Positions 1 through 9,580 are shown, numbered from the stretch's first letter. The stretch is DNA of 64,000 bases from Spongiibacteraceae bacterium (GCA_028280715.1 JANQLG010000003.1:124001-188000); one strand, 5' to 3'. Notes: a model not told the origin generated them from the sequence alone. Numbers and translations are program-made.

Positions 1-1
1 T

Positions 2-241
2 CATACCTATCTGTGGGAGTGGCTGAAAGGATCTGGAGCCGATTTGTCATCCCAGCTACCAAGTTACCGGGAAATCGAAGAACCCTACAAGGAGTTAAAT
101 CGATTGGGGGTTGAAGCAGTGAATTACAAATCGGTTGATGATCAGGAAACAGCACTCAGAGCGTTAGAGGGCATGGAAAAATCCTGCGGGCAATTAATGT
201 CAGTGTTATCCCGTCTTGAGAACGAACTAAATAGCCTTTAA
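2..241 (+). CDS. C-terminal fragment of a protein with a CZB-like (chemoreceptor zinc-binding) helical domain
   Basis: The reading frame is open from base 2 to a TAA at 239-241, so this is the tail of a gene that begins outside the window; the internal TTG at 44 need not be a start. The 79 visible residues are helical and charged. The segment HTYLWEWLKGSG followed by YREIEEPYKELNRLG resembles the second half of CZB domains, which bind zinc and sit at the end of many chemoreceptors and diguanylate cyclases. The histidine usually found in the later helix is not obvious, so zinc binding is doubtful. The family call is tentative because the decisive N-terminal part is missing. Confidence 0.4.
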   Translation, partial: HTYLWEWLKGSGADLSSQLPSYREIEEPYKELNRLGVEAVNYKSVDDQETALRALEGMEKSCGQLMSVLSRLENELNSL

Positions 242-288
242 AAATATTTTTTTATTTCGCTAGATTTTATTAATTCCATTTTTCCTAT

Positions 289-313
289 AAGGGCCAGAAT
301 ATTTCTGGTCCTT
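289..313 (+). terminator. Stem-loop after the left-edge gene
   Basis: An 11-bp inverted repeat (AAGGGCCAGAA / TTCTGGTCCTT, one G-T wobble) with a 3-nt loop lies 48 bases after the stop codon of the left-edge gene. The following CTGTCTTC is only weakly T-rich, so termination efficiency is uncertain. Confidence 0.45.
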
Positions 314-508
314 CTGTCTTCAATATCAATAACAACAGTGCTCTTTGTCATGCTGTTTCGCACCAAGCGATGCTAACTCTTTGAATAAAAAGCTTATGTA
401 AAAACATTCCAAGTAAAGAGCTGCAGTGGGTTAGTTGCTGTAGTAAGTTCTTCCCTCGCAGGTGGTACCTCATTGTTGATAAAACATTTTTTCTTGAAGG
501 AGGTAACC

Positions 509-1033
509 GTGCCGAGACAATTGTTATTTGAATATCTCGAGCGACAACAGGTTTATTTTCGCCTACAAAGTCATGAGCAGGCTTTTACTGCAGAGGAAGT
601 AGCACAAAGCTGCCATATAAATGACCGCACACTCGCCAAAGTGGTAATGATAAAAATTAAAAATGAATTGGCGATGGTGGTAATCCCGGCACATTATTTA
701 GTCGATTTGGAACAATTAAAAATTTCACTTAATGTGGAAGATATCGAGTTAGCAAAAGAACTGGAATTTAGTCACCGGTTTCCACGTTGTGAAGTTGGTG
801 CTATTCCACCCTTTGGTCATCTTTATGGTTTGCAAACCTACATGGTGCCAGTGTTTGAGGATGGCGAAGAAATTGCTTTTAATGCCGGAACGCATACCCA
901 ATTAGTGCATATGGATTTGAACGATTATATTCGATTGGCGCATGTTATTCGTGTGGAAGAAGCGGTGATAGCGTCACGGCAGATAACAGAGAGCGAGGAG
1001 CCTTTTAAAGAAGCGCTTGTTGCTTCCGCCTAA
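509..1033 (+). CDS. YbaK/ProX-type aminoacyl-tRNA deacylase domain protein
   Basis: A single YbaK/aminoacyl-tRNA editing domain of 174 residues. Family members hydrolyse mischarged aminoacyl-tRNAs in the cytoplasm; the substrate cannot be told from sequence. Recognisable features are the N-terminal FTAEEVAQSCHI segment, the central LAKVVMIKI strand, the GAIPPFGH loop typical of the active-site region and the late FNAGTHTQLVHM stretch. I chose the GTG at 509 because AAGGAGGT lies at 497-504 with ideal spacing; an upstream in-frame TTG at 473 has no ribosome site. It stands alone, convergent with psd across a short gap. Substrate and physiological role are not inferred. Confidence 0.75.
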   Translation: MPRQLLFEYLERQQVYFRLQSHEQAFTAEEVAQSCHINDRTLAKVVMIKIKNELAMVVIPAHYLVDLEQLKISLNVEDIELAKELEFSHRFPRCEVGAIPPFGHLYGLQTYMVPVFEDGEEIAFNAGTHTQLVHMDLNDYIRLAHVIRVEEAVIASRQITESEEPFKEALVASA

Positions 1034-1091
1034 GTACTATCAGGAATTAGCTGCTATCAGAAAAAGGCTGAGGCAGGAGGAGCATCAGCAT

Positions 1092-1955
1092 TTAATCGTT
1101 AGTTGTTAAATTGCCTAGTAGCGCCCCCATCCTGACAGAGGCATCTGCTGCTAGTTCTTTATTCCAATTCACACTGTCTTTACCGAATAAAACAATAACA
1201 GTTGAACCGAGTTTAAATCGGCCCATTTCTTCACCTTTTTCGATGGTTATTGTTTTTTGTTTGCTGAGATAATTGTGCGTGTGGACTTTGCGCTTGAGAG
1301 GTGTAACCTGTCCCGCCCACGTAGTTTCAATACCAGCAACAATCATGGCGCCAACTAATACCACTGCCATCGGGCCGGCATCTGTTTCAAAGATGCAGGA
1401 AGCGCGTTCATTACGGGCAAATAGTCGGGGAACATTTTCGGCTGTGGTGCCATTAACTGAAAACAGATCGCCCGGAATGTAGGTCATGTTTTTCAACTTG
1501 CCTTTAAGTGGCATGTGTGCGCGATGATAGTCTTTCGGTGAAAGGTAAATGGTGGCGAACTTGCCGTTTTTAAATGCTCGAGCTGTGTTAGTGTTGCCAC
1601 CTAACAATTCAACTAAATCGAAGTGCTGTCCTTTGGCCTGAAAGATACGGCCCTCTTCAATGTCACCCATTTGACTGATGGCGCCATCGGCAGGGCAGGC
1701 GATGGTGTTTTCTTCGTTAACGATCGATCTGGCATCAGCTTTCAGTTCGCGTGTAAAAAAAGCATTAAAACTTTCGTAGTTAAAGGGCTCTGGGTCAGCG
1801 GCTTCTGACATATCAACATCATAGCGCTTGATAAACCAGGTAATAAAATTATTTTTCAGCCAGGGCCAGCGACACTCGGCGACTTTTCCGGCCAGTCGAG
1901 ATAACCAGTGTTGGGGAACAATGTACTGAAGAATAATGAATAAGGTGTTCTTCAT
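1092..1955 (-). CDS. psd: Phosphatidylserine decarboxylase proenzyme
   Basis: Converts phosphatidylserine to phosphatidylethanolamine at the inner membrane. The 287-residue length fits bacterial Psd. The autocleavage motif LGST is at residues 249-252; cleavage before Ser251 would give the long beta chain and a short alpha chain carrying the pyruvoyl group. The conserved YHRAHMPLKG segment is also present. It is the last gene of a minus-strand run rsgA-HDOD-rhdA-psd with gaps of 16-52 bases, which suggests co-transcription. The start ATG at 1955 gives a hydrophobic N-terminus consistent with membrane association. Confidence 0.96.
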   Translation of the reverse strand: MKNTLFIILQYIVPQHWLSRLAGKVAECRWPWLKNNFITWFIKRYDVDMSEAADPEPFNYESFNAFFTRELKADARSIVNEENTIACPADGAISQMGDIEEGRIFQAKGQHFDLVELLGGNTNTARAFKNGKFATIYLSPKDYHRAHMPLKGKLKNMTYIPGDLFSVNGTTAENVPRLFARNERASCIFETDAGPMAVVLVGAMIVAGIETTWAGQVTPLKRKVHTHNYLSKQKTITIEKGEEMGRFKLGSTVIVLFGKDSVNWNKELAADASVRMGALLGNLTTND

Positions 1956-2007
1956 AATGCGCTCTGCGATTCAATAAAGTGGGTGGCTTAAGTGACTAAC
2001 GAGTTGG

Positions 2008-2829
2008 TTATATTTCTATCGGCGTGTCATCGCGGTTGCCCCATTCTGACCAAGAGCCATGATAGCCTTTGATGTCGAGATAGCCGAGAATTTTCATGGC
2101 CAGGTAGCTTAAGCCTGAGCGGTGATGAGTTTGACAGTGGGTGATGATTTGTTTGTCTTTATTGAGCCCAAGTTCGTTCAACCGTTGTTGCAACTGGTCG
2201 AGGTCTATCAGCCTCAGGTTGCGATCACGATCCATTAACTCTAGCCAATCGATATTAATGGCACCAGGAATATGCCCCGAACGCTTGGCGACAACTTTGG
2301 TGCCATTATATTCTTCGGCAGCTCTGGCATCCCAAATGGCGACCTTGTCGTTGTTAAGGTTCGACAAAATGTCTTCGGTTTCAGCAATAGGCCCTCGATC
2401 AATAGTGACAGCGTAGTCGCTGCTGGTTGGCGTATTGTGTCCGGTTTCTATTGGATAGCCCTCATTAACCCAAGTGGCTAATCCACCATTCAGATAGGAA
2501 TAGTGTTTGTGGCCCATTACGTCCAGCGTCCAAATTAATCGTCCTGCCCAACCGCCGCCTTCGTCGTCATAGCAAATCACATGCTTATCCGCTGTTAGCC
2601 CAACCTGAGAAAACAAGGTGGAAAGTTGTTCGAGACTGGGTAATTTCCCGGGGGTGGGAGCGACGCCACATTGCAGCGCTTTCGGCTCAATATGAATAGC
2701 GCCGGGTACGTGATGCCGCAGATAGTTGGCAGAGCCGCTGGTATCGAGGATCAGTAAATCATCCCGATCGGTCTTGAGTAGTTCTTGTAATTGTTCGGCT
2801 TCCAGTAACAGGGGTAACGATGAACTCAT
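2008..2829 (-). CDS. rhdA: Thiosulfate/3-mercaptopyruvate sulfurtransferase, two rhodanese domains (RhdA type)
   Basis: A 273-residue tandem rhodanese. The N-terminal domain (about 1-125) is inactive: the catalytic loop position reads ICYDDEGG. The C-terminal domain (about 150-273) carries the active Cys232 in the loop CQTHHRS. This loop is the signature of the RhdA group of Azotobacter and Pseudomonas rather than of classical SseA-type mercaptopyruvate enzymes. The enzyme moves sulfane sulfur from thiosulfate to a thiophilic acceptor in the cytoplasm. It lies between the HDOD gene and psd, as remembered for Pseudomonas. Confidence 0.9.
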   Translation of the reverse strand: MSSSLPLLLEAEQLQELLKTDRDDLLILDTSGSANYLRHHVPGAIHIEPKALQCGVAPTPGKLPSLEQLSTLFSQVGLTADKHVICYDDEGGGWAGRLIWTLDVMGHKHYSYLNGGLATWVNEGYPIETGHNTPTSSDYAVTIDRGPIAETEDILSNLNNDKVAIWDARAAEEYNGTKVVAKRSGHIPGAINIDWLELMDRDRNLRLIDLDQLQQRLNELGLNKDKQIITHCQTHHRSGLSYLAMKILGYLDIKGYHGSWSEWGNRDDTPIEI

Positions 2830-2874
2830 GCTATTTACTTCGTTGATAAAAGTGCCCGGGATTGTACTACAGAA

Positions 2875-4497
2875 TTAAGCGCCGAGTTCAGTGAGGCAGC
2901 GACTGAGTGCATTACACAGCTGTTTAAACAGTGCATAGTCTTCAGTATTCAGTTGTTTATTGGTATTGCCGCAATCGGCATAGACCAGCGCCACTGGCTT
3001 CTTATGGCTGAAGATCGACATCATAAAAAACTCATCGGCGCCACAGGCTTGCTTGAAGTTTCCAGGTAGCAGTGGCCAGATTTGAGCATAATTGCCGGAT
3101 TGTAAATGCAGGCTCACCGGTTTTTGCATCAGTTTGTTAAACAGGTCACCGCGCTGCAGCGTATGGTTAAAGTTTTGTAGAGCCGGGCTGTCATCAGCAC
3201 CAAAGCTGTAATAGGTGCGAAGCTGTTTGGTTTTCAAATTGAGTAGGCTGATGCTGGCTCGCTCTATATCGAGATATTCACAAATACTGCTGACAACCAG
3301 ATTCATCACTTCATGTAAATTGCTAAAACTGGAAGGTGAGTTGTTGATGCGTTGAATGATAGCGGCGAATTGTGGTGATGCGTTTTCTAGTGCAGGATTC
3401 TGGGTAGTAGGTTTAGAAGCCGATGTTGAAATTTTTTCTTTCGTCGATTTTTCAGTAATCGATTTTGTGTTGGGGGTTACATCCGGTTTTACATAGTTTT
3501 TTGAGTCGCTTTTAACGGTTTTTGCTTTGTTATAAAACCCCAATAGTTGTTCTGCAGGGCAAGACAATTGTGCAGGGTATTGTTGACTAAAACTGGCTGC
3601 CTGTTGATGAGTCACAGCAATAGTTTTACCTAGGGGTTGGTTAAGACAGGATGCCAGAATTTTCTGCAGCCTTAAGGTTTGGCGCGAGTACCAGTTCCAG
3701 TCGGTTTCGTCGGCTAAGCGATTTGCCAATGCAACAGCAAAAGGAATGGAATGAGCGACCTGTGAAAGTCTGGGTAAGCTTTCCAATTCAATGTGTGCTT
3801 GCTCCGGCTTAAAGTGACTGAGCTTTATCCATTGGCGTTGACTGCCAGCAAAGCCAATCTGCCAGCTTTGCTGTGTAAACTTCGGTAAATACCATTGTCG
3901 GCATAGGCCCGTTAATAACGGCCGCAGTGCAAAACCAAACACAGCTTCTTCTTGCGTACTATGGTTGGCGCCAAGGCGTTGAGCGCGTAGGGATTGAAGC
4001 TCATTCATTTGTTCGCCCGCTTGATACCACAGAGCCCACAATGGCGCCTGATGGAATAATGTGGCGTAGTAAATATCATCTTCGGGCCAATAGTTATTGC
4101 ATCGTGCCCAGGCTTTGGCTTGGTGTGCAGCATGTTTGCTGATTGATAGCTGATATTTAAATTGATCCAGAAAGGGTAACTCTTCTTCGCTGTAACTGCG
4201 GGCCCGCCGGATTAATTGTTCCACTCTTGGAAAACCTAACAGGCTAATACTATGCGAAAGTGACTGGGCTTCATTGTCGCTAATAGCCAGGGATTTATTG
4301 GCATCGGAAAACAACAAAAGCGTCATGGCTGGGTCAGCTTCTACCAGCCGGGCAACGTTGTTAGCGTTGCCGGTTTTCGATGTGAGTTTATGTAGGGCCT
4401 GACTTTTAATTTCAGGGTCCACCGGTAAGCGCAGCAGAGCTAGCTGGGTTTTCCATTCAGATAAATTGTGAAAATGGTTGGCGGCCGCTTCACTCAT
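2875..4497 (-). CDS. HDOD domain protein with C-terminal GAF-like domain
   Basis: A 540-residue cytoplasmic signalling protein. Residues about 15-270 form an HDOD domain, a non-catalytic relative of HD phosphohydrolases: SISLLGFPRVEQLIRR is its typical central helix. A low-complexity Ser/Thr/Lys-rich linker (about 325-370) joins it to a GAF-like domain (about 375-540) ending in LCNALSRCL. HDOD proteins act in c-di-GMP, cell-cycle or stress signalling, but no specific job can be read here. The gene sits 16 bases downstream of rsgA. In Pseudomonas, as I recall, motA and motB lie between these two genes; they are absent here. Confidence 0.8.
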   Translation of the reverse strand: MSEAAANHFHNLSEWKTQLALLRLPVDPEIKSQALHKLTSKTGNANNVARLVEADPAMTLLLFSDANKSLAISDNEAQSLSHSISLLGFPRVEQLIRRARSYSEEELPFLDQFKYQLSISKHAAHQAKAWARCNNYWPEDDIYYATLFHQAPLWALWYQAGEQMNELQSLRAQRLGANHSTQEEAVFGFALRPLLTGLCRQWYLPKFTQQSWQIGFAGSQRQWIKLSHFKPEQAHIELESLPRLSQVAHSIPFAVALANRLADETDWNWYSRQTLRLQKILASCLNQPLGKTIAVTHQQAASFSQQYPAQLSCPAEQLLGFYNKAKTVKSDSKNYVKPDVTPNTKSITEKSTKEKISTSASKPTTQNPALENASPQFAAIIQRINNSPSSFSNLHEVMNLVVSSICEYLDIERASISLLNLKTKQLRTYYSFGADDSPALQNFNHTLQRGDLFNKLMQKPVSLHLQSGNYAQIWPLLPGNFKQACGADEFFMMSIFSHKKPVALVYADCGNTNKQLNTEDYALFKQLCNALSRCLTELGA

Positions 4498-4513
4498 GTC
4501 AGGCTGTCCTGTG

Positions 4514-5536
4514 TTAAAGAGCTTCTAACGAATTGGCTATGGATTCAAAGCTTGATAATCGACGTTGGCTAATTAAGCCTGCATCGACAGCTGCCAAAAT
4601 GGCACAACCGGGTTCCTGTTGATGTTGGCAATCGCGAAATTTGCAATGCCCGATAAAGGGTCGAAACTCGATAAAGCCGTCCAAAACCTGTTGTCGCTCC
4701 ATATGCCATAGCCCGAATTCTCTGATGCCGGGTGAATCGACCAGATCGCCCCCGTCAGGAAAGTGAAACAGTTTTGCTGTCGTTGTGGTGTGAGTGCCCT
4801 TGGCCTGGCCTTTGGATAATTCGCCTATCTTAATTTCTTCATCAGGAAGTAATGCTTTGATTAGAGAAGACTTGCCCACCCCTGATTGCCCGACAAAAAC
4901 GCTGGTATGATTTTGCAACGTATTTTTTAATTCTTTGAGGCCGTCTTGATTTGAAGTGGAGGCTTGCAATATCTGATATCCCAGTTTCGGATAGATCGAT
5001 AGTAGTTGATCAATACTCTCCCGATTGCCGTCATCTATCAGATCAATTTTGTTGAGTAAGATCATCGGCTTGATGTTGACCGATTCTGCAGCAACCAGAT
5101 AGCGATCGATTAAATTGGCATGAGGCTCCGGCACAGGGGCGATAACGATAATGATGTAATCGATGTTGGCTGCCACCGGTCGCAATTGACCATTGATATC
5201 CGGGCGCGATAACTCGCTGTGGCGTGGCAGGTTGGCGACCACAACCCCTGTCGGTTTACCAGCGCGCCAAATTACATGATCGCCAGTCACCAGACTGTCC
5301 AGATTAGCCCTTAAATGACAGCGAAAAATCTGGCCGCTTTGATTGCCCTCCAGGCATTCAATATCAACCTGGGTGCCAAAGTGTGCAATAACCAACCCTT
5401 CCTGTTCATCACCCAGTTCTCCTTCTTGTAGTTGTTGATCAACATTTTGCTCACGTTTTTTAGCACGATCAGCTCTGTCTTGCTGAATTTTTTTAACTCG
5501 CCAGGCTTGGCGTCGGGTCAACTTGCGTTTTGACAT
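4514..5536 (-). CDS. rsgA: Small ribosomal subunit biogenesis GTPase RsgA
   Basis: A circularly permuted GTPase that checks late 30S assembly. After a basic N-terminal tail and an OB-fold (about 45-105), the GTPase motifs occur in permuted order: G4 NKID at 162-165, G1 GQSGVGKSS at 216-224 and G3 DSPG at 267-270. The C-terminal zinc site Cys298, Cys303, His305 and Cys311 is intact. The 340-residue length is normal. It is the first gene of the minus-strand operon towards psd and is transcribed divergently from orn, a gene pair also found together in Pseudomonas and Escherichia. Confidence 0.96.
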   Translation of the reverse strand: MSKRKLTRRQAWRVKKIQQDRADRAKKREQNVDQQLQEGELGDEQEGLVIAHFGTQVDIECLEGNQSGQIFRCHLRANLDSLVTGDHVIWRAGKPTGVVVANLPRHSELSRPDINGQLRPVAANIDYIIIVIAPVPEPHANLIDRYLVAAESVNIKPMILLNKIDLIDDGNRESIDQLLSIYPKLGYQILQASTSNQDGLKELKNTLQNHTSVFVGQSGVGKSSLIKALLPDEEIKIGELSKGQAKGTHTTTTAKLFHFPDGGDLVDSPGIREFGLWHMERQQVLDGFIEFRPFIGHCKFRDCQHQQEPGCAILAAVDAGLISQRRLSSFESIANSLEAL

Positions 5537-5600
5537 CGTTACTTTTGAAACAGTCGCTTTTTAAATGATGAAATGGGAATGCCGCTCAATACGGTTATTA

Positions 5601-5643
5601 TTAAGACATCTCTACCAATTTGCTACACTAAATTTGCTACACT
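5601..5643 (+). promoter_or_regulatory. Candidate promoter region of orn with a 13-bp tandem repeat
   Basis: AATTTGCTACACT occurs twice (5617-5629 and 5631-5643), so the -10-like TACACT is duplicated 14 bases apart. The first copy has TTAAGA at 5601-5606 with 17-base spacing. The pair could be tandem sigma70 start sites or a binding site for a regulator. This is a sequence match only. Confidence 0.4.
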
Positions 5644-5688
5644 TGCCGCCATTGAGTAAAAGCGGTGGCAGTTACTAAGGAATCTTCA

Positions 5689-6252
5689 ATGGCATCAACC
5701 GACAATAGCAATGATTTACATTTAATTTGGATTGATTTGGAAATGACTGGTCTTGAACCTGAAAGGGATGTCATTATCGAAATCGCCACTATTGTTACTG
5801 ATGCAGAACTCAATACCATCGCTGAAGGGCCAGTTTTAGCGATTCATCAGTCCGATGACGTGTTAGCTGGTATGGATGAATGGAATACCACGCACCATGG
5901 TCAGTCAGGCTTAACGGAAAGAGTCAAAAAAAGTCAGGTATCCACGCGTGATGCCGAGCTGCAAACATTGGAATTTTTGCGTCAGCATGTACCGGAGGGC
6001 GCTTCACCGATTTGCGGGAACTCAATCGGGCAAGACCGTCGCTTTTTAGTGAAGTATATGCCGGAGTTGGAAGCGTATTTTCACTACCGTAATCTGGATG
6101 TCAGTACGCTTAAAGAATTGGTGCGACGTTGGCGTCCCGATTTACTCAATGGCTTTAATAAAAAAGGCGCGCATTTGGCGCTGGATGATATTCGTGAATC
6201 CATTGAAGAACTCAAGTACTACCGCAACGTATTTTTACGAGCAGAAAAATAA
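5689..6252 (+). CDS. orn: Oligoribonuclease
   Basis: A 3'-5' exoribonuclease that degrades the shortest RNAs and pGpG from c-di-GMP breakdown. It is a DEDDh enzyme: Asp16 and Glu18 in [10 protein letters not shown], the [11 protein letters not shown] segment, and the late [18 protein letters not shown] helix are all present. The ATG at 5689 is preferred because an AAGGA lies just upstream and the protein then has 187 residues, close to the family norm; an in-frame GTG at 5665 would add eight residues. It is divergent from rsgA. Confidence 0.97.
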   Translation: MASTDNSNDLHLIWIDLEMTGLEPERDVIIEIATIVTDAELNTIAEGPVLAIHQSDDVLAGMDEWNTTHHGQSGLTERVKKSQVSTRDAELQTLEFLRQHVPEGASPICGNSIGQDRRFLVKYMPELEAYFHYRNLDVSTLKELVRRWRPDLLNGFNKKGAHLALDDIRESIEELKYYRNVFLRAEK

Positions 6253-6276
6253 AACCGAGCAATAAATAGCCATATT

Positions 6277-7359
6277 TTATCTATGTTGGGCGAGCGCCCA
6301 GGCAACATGCTCTCTGACAATTTCAGAAGGATGATTTTGCCGGTTTTGCAGTGCTTGAATAATCTGTTCGTTTTTACTGGCATGTTTATTGGCATTGCCG
6401 AGTGCTACGGCAATATTTCTTAACCAGCTTTCATAGCCGATTCGTCGAATAGCAGAACCTTCGGTGCGCTGAAGGAATTCTTCTTCGCTCCATTGAAATA
6501 GCTCGACTAATTCTGCAGATTGCAGGTTATGTCTTGGTTGGAAGTCTTCCTCTTCAGTGAAGCTGGAAAATTTATTCCAGGGGCAAACCAATTGGCAGTC
6601 GTCGCAGCCGTAGATGCGGTTGCCCATCAGTGGTCGCAACGCCTCTGGAATGCTTCCGCTTAGTTCTATGGTTAGGTATGAAATGCAGCGACGGGCATCG
6701 ACTTGATGTGGTGCTACGATGGCACCGGTAGGACAGTCCTCCAGACAGGTGGTGCAGGTGCCACAGTGCATGGTTTCCTGGGCCAGATCGGCGGGTAATG
6801 GTAAGTCGGTATAAATCTCACCGAGAAAAAACCAGGAGCCGGCTTGTGAATTAATCAACATGGTGTTTTTGCCAATCCATCCCAATCCCGCTTTTTCTGC
6901 CAAACGGCGTTCTAACACGGGAGCACTGTCTACAAAGGCGCGGTGATGGTGTTCTTTGGCAAGTGATGAAATTTTCTCGCCCAGTTTGGCCAAGCGTTTG
7001 CGCATTAGTTTGTGGTAATCCCTACCTAGCGCATAACGGGAGACATAAGCTTTTTTGCTATCGGAAAGTACCGATTGCATATCGTCGGTATCCGGCAGGT
7101 AATCCAAGCGCGCACTGATAACGCGAATAGTGCCTGGTACTAACAGTTCCGGATGAGAGCGTTTTTCACCATGCGCTTCCATATAATGCATGTCACCGTG
7201 GTAGTGCTTTGCTAACCACTGTTGTAGATGTTGCTGATGATCACTCAATTCAATATCACTGATGCCGATTTGCTGGAAACCCAGTTCCATACCCCACTGC
7301 CGTATTTGCTCACATAAGTGCGAGAGGTCAGTAGCGTTGATTGAAGAGTATGTCGACAT
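6277..7359 (-). CDS. queG: Epoxyqueuosine reductase
   Basis: Catalyses the last step of queuosine formation in tRNA, using cobalamin and two 4Fe-4S clusters. The two cluster motifs are visible: CGTCTTCLEDCPTGAI and CDDCQLVCPW. The N-terminal part contains the conserved RYALGRDYHK segment and the C-terminus has HEAT-like helices (LRNIAVALGNA). The 360-residue length is typical. It is convergent with orn and divergent from the NAD(P)HX repair gene, the same neighbourhood as in Pseudomonas and Escherichia. Confidence 0.95.
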   Translation of the reverse strand: MSTYSSINATDLSHLCEQIRQWGMELGFQQIGISDIELSDHQQHLQQWLAKHYHGDMHYMEAHGEKRSHPELLVPGTIRVISARLDYLPDTDDMQSVLSDSKKAYVSRYALGRDYHKLMRKRLAKLGEKISSLAKEHHHRAFVDSAPVLERRLAEKAGLGWIGKNTMLINSQAGSWFFLGEIYTDLPLPADLAQETMHCGTCTTCLEDCPTGAIVAPHQVDARRCISYLTIELSGSIPEALRPLMGNRIYGCDDCQLVCPWNKFSSFTEEEDFQPRHNLQSAELVELFQWSEEEFLQRTEGSAIRRIGYESWLRNIAVALGNANKHASKNEQIIQALQNRQNHPSEIVREHVAWALAQHR

Positions 7360-7491
7360 TGCGGTTTTGATGATGGATGTTATTTACGAATCGATGTTGT
7401 AAAGGGCTTCATCTATAATCCCGGTAATCATTGTGGCAGCTATTTTGACAGATCCTGATGGTAACAGCATTGCCAATTGTGTGGAGAAAAT

Positions 7492-9018
7492 ATGCAGGAT
7501 GAAAAGAGGGTTGAGAGTTCTATAGTGGTCGAGGATTTACCTAAATATTTGTACAGCGCTCAGCAAACACGTGAGCTGGATCGAGTCGCTATTACTTCAG
7601 CGGGAATTCCAGGTTTTACGATGATGCGAAGAGCAGGAAAAGCGGCCTTTAGACTACTGTTAGCTGTTACACCAATGCCGGAAAAAATTACGGTTTTTTG
7701 CGGGGCTGGTAACAACGGCGGCGATGGTTACATTGTGGCAGTGCTTGCGCGGCAGTATGGAGTACCAGTTGAAATCATTGTCTGTGGCGATCCCGCCAAA
7801 ATTAGTGGTGATGCCTTACAAGCGCGGCAATTGGCGGAACAGGATGGTGTGCCGATGACAGTCTTCACACCAGCGTGTGAAGTGTCGGAAGGAGTAATTG
7901 TTGATGCTTTATTGGGCACGGGATTGACCGGTGATGTCAGGGCAGACTCTGCTGCTGTAATCCAGGTCATGAATAAGGCGTCACTGCCCACCATTGCCAT
8001 TGATCTCCCCTCCGGAATTTGCAGTGATAGTGGTCGGGTATTGGGTGAAGCCGCGGTCAAAGCCACAGCAACTATCAGTTTTATCGGCTTGAAACAGGGG
8101 CTTTTGACCGGTTCTGCACCGGAGTATACTGGAGAAATTAATTTTGCTGATCTGTCGGTACCAGAGACGGTCTATCAGCAGGTAGAGGCCACTGCCGAGC
8201 GTCTCGATTTGGCTGACCTAAAAGGCCAGCTACCACCGCGATCAGCCTGTGCCCATAAAGGAAATTTTGGGCATGTCATGGTAACCGGCGGCGATTCCGG
8301 TATGGCCGGCGCTGCGGCAATGGCGTCGCAAGCGGCCTGCCGGGTCGGTGCCGGCCTCACTTCCTGTGCTACTCGTCCCGAACATGTGGCTGCGATTATT
8401 AGTCGCTGTCCTGAAGTGATGGTGCATGGGGTTATCTCTGGTCAGGAGATTGAACCATTATTGGATCGAGCTTCAGTAGTGGTGATTGGTCCTGGATTAG
8501 GTCAGGGCCCCTGGGGCGAGCAGTTACTACAGAAGGTTTACAAACTCGCTGTGCCTTTAGTGGTTGATGCCGATGCACTGAACATTCTCAGTGCTGGGCG
8601 AGTAGTGAAGCAGCCCTACCGCGATAACTGGATCTTAACGCCTCATCCCGGTGAAGCTGCGCGCCTGCTGGATTGTTCTACGGGAGACATTCAACGAGAC
8701 CGTTTTAAAGCTGTGCAAGCTCTGCAGAACCGATATGGCGGAGCAGTGATTCTCAAAGGTGCGGGTTCATTGGTGGCTGATAGTGATAACTTGGTGGGTG
8801 TTTGCCCCTATGGCAATCCTGGTATGGCAACGGGGGGTATGGGAGATGTGTTGAGTGGCGTGTTAGGTGCGCTATTGGCACAGGGTTTATCAGTAGGGCA
8901 AGCTGCGCGCTTAGGTGTGTGTTTGCATGCCGGCGCCGGTGATAAAGCAACTGAGGATGGTATGCGTGGGATGATGGCGACAGATTTGATCCCTCATTTA
9001 AGAACTTTGATTAATTAA
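7492..9018 (+). CDS. nnr: Bifunctional NAD(P)H-hydrate epimerase / ADP-dependent NAD(P)H-hydrate dehydratase
   Basis: Repairs hydrated NADH and NADPH. The N-terminal YjeF_N epimerase domain (about 20-220) contains FCGAGNNGGDGY. The C-terminal ribokinase-like dehydratase domain (about 235-505) contains VTGGDSGMAGAAAMA, the TPHPGEAARLL segment and GTGGMGDVLSGV-like GMATGGMGDVLSG near the nucleotide site. I prefer the ATG at 7492, preceded by GGAG at 7483-7486, over the in-frame TTG at 7477. It is 12 bases upstream of tsaE and probably forms an operon with it and amiB. Confidence 0.95.
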   Translation: MQDEKRVESSIVVEDLPKYLYSAQQTRELDRVAITSAGIPGFTMMRRAGKAAFRLLLAVTPMPEKITVFCGAGNNGGDGYIVAVLARQYGVPVEIIVCGDPAKISGDALQARQLAEQDGVPMTVFTPACEVSEGVIVDALLGTGLTGDVRADSAAVIQVMNKASLPTIAIDLPSGICSDSGRVLGEAAVKATATISFIGLKQGLLTGSAPEYTGEINFADLSVPETVYQQVEATAERLDLADLKGQLPPRSACAHKGNFGHVMVTGGDSGMAGAAAMASQAACRVGAGLTSCATRPEHVAAIISRCPEVMVHGVISGQEIEPLLDRASVVVIGPGLGQGPWGEQLLQKVYKLAVPLVVDADALNILSAGRVVKQPYRDNWILTPHPGEAARLLDCSTGDIQRDRFKAVQALQNRYGGAVILKGAGSLVADSDNLVGVCPYGNPGMATGGMGDVLSGVLGALLAQGLSVGQAARLGVCLHAGAGDKATEDGMRGMMATDLIPHLRTLIN

Positions 9019-9030
9019 CGCGAACAACAC

Positions 9031-9516
9031 ATGCTCGATCAGCGAATTAAGCAAGCTTTATATGGCGAAGATGCCATGGTGGCCTTTGGTCGTGCTATGG
9101 GTAATGCCTGCCGTGGTGAGCGGGCTGTCATCTATCTGAAGGGAAATCTGGGGATGGGGAAAACCACCCTGAGTCGTGGTTTTCTGTCGTCTTTTGGGCA
9201 TACGGGAGCAGTGAAAAGCCCAACCTATACCTTGGTAGAGCCCTATGAATTTGATGATATGGCTGTTTATCATTTTGATTTATATCGTCTCGGTGATCCG
9301 GAAGAGCTTGAATATATGGGAATTCGTGATTATTTTTCTGGAAATAGCCTATGCTTGGTGGAGTGGCCTGAAAAAGGGGAACCCTTTTTGCCTCCGGCTG
9401 ATCTTAAGGTCAGTATAGAGCTGATAGAAAATGGGCAAGATGGGCGTAGCGTCGAAATAAGTGCTGAGACAAGTACTGGCGAAGCTCTTCTTTCGAGGTT
9501 GGTAGTTTCAAAGTGA
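9031..9516 (+). CDS. tsaE: tRNA threonylcarbamoyladenosine biosynthesis ATPase TsaE
   Basis: ATPase partner of TsaB and TsaD in making t6A37 in ANN-decoding tRNAs. The Walker A loop is GNLGMGKTTLSRG at about residues 39-51, followed by the family-specific SPTYTLVEPYE and YHFDLYRLGDPEELE segments and the VEWPEKG motif. The 161-residue length is normal. It lies between nnr and amiB, the conserved gammaproteobacterial order. Confidence 0.96.
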   Translation: MLDQRIKQALYGEDAMVAFGRAMGNACRGERAVIYLKGNLGMGKTTLSRGFLSSFGHTGAVKSPTYTLVEPYEFDDMAVYHFDLYRLGDPEELEYMGIRDYFSGNSLCLVEWPEKGEPFLPPADLKVSIELIENGQDGRSVEISAETSTGEALLSRLVVSK

Positions 9517-9580
9517 GCAACTTGATTGTTGTGGCTGTTTGGTTTGCCGAGAAGAATTACAGTTAAGACCAAGAAGAGTG

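Noticed and set aside
2875..4497. HDOD gene product as an HD-GYP phosphodiesterase
   Set aside because: No HD dyad with GYP motif is present in the HDOD part, and the C-terminal domain is GAF-like.
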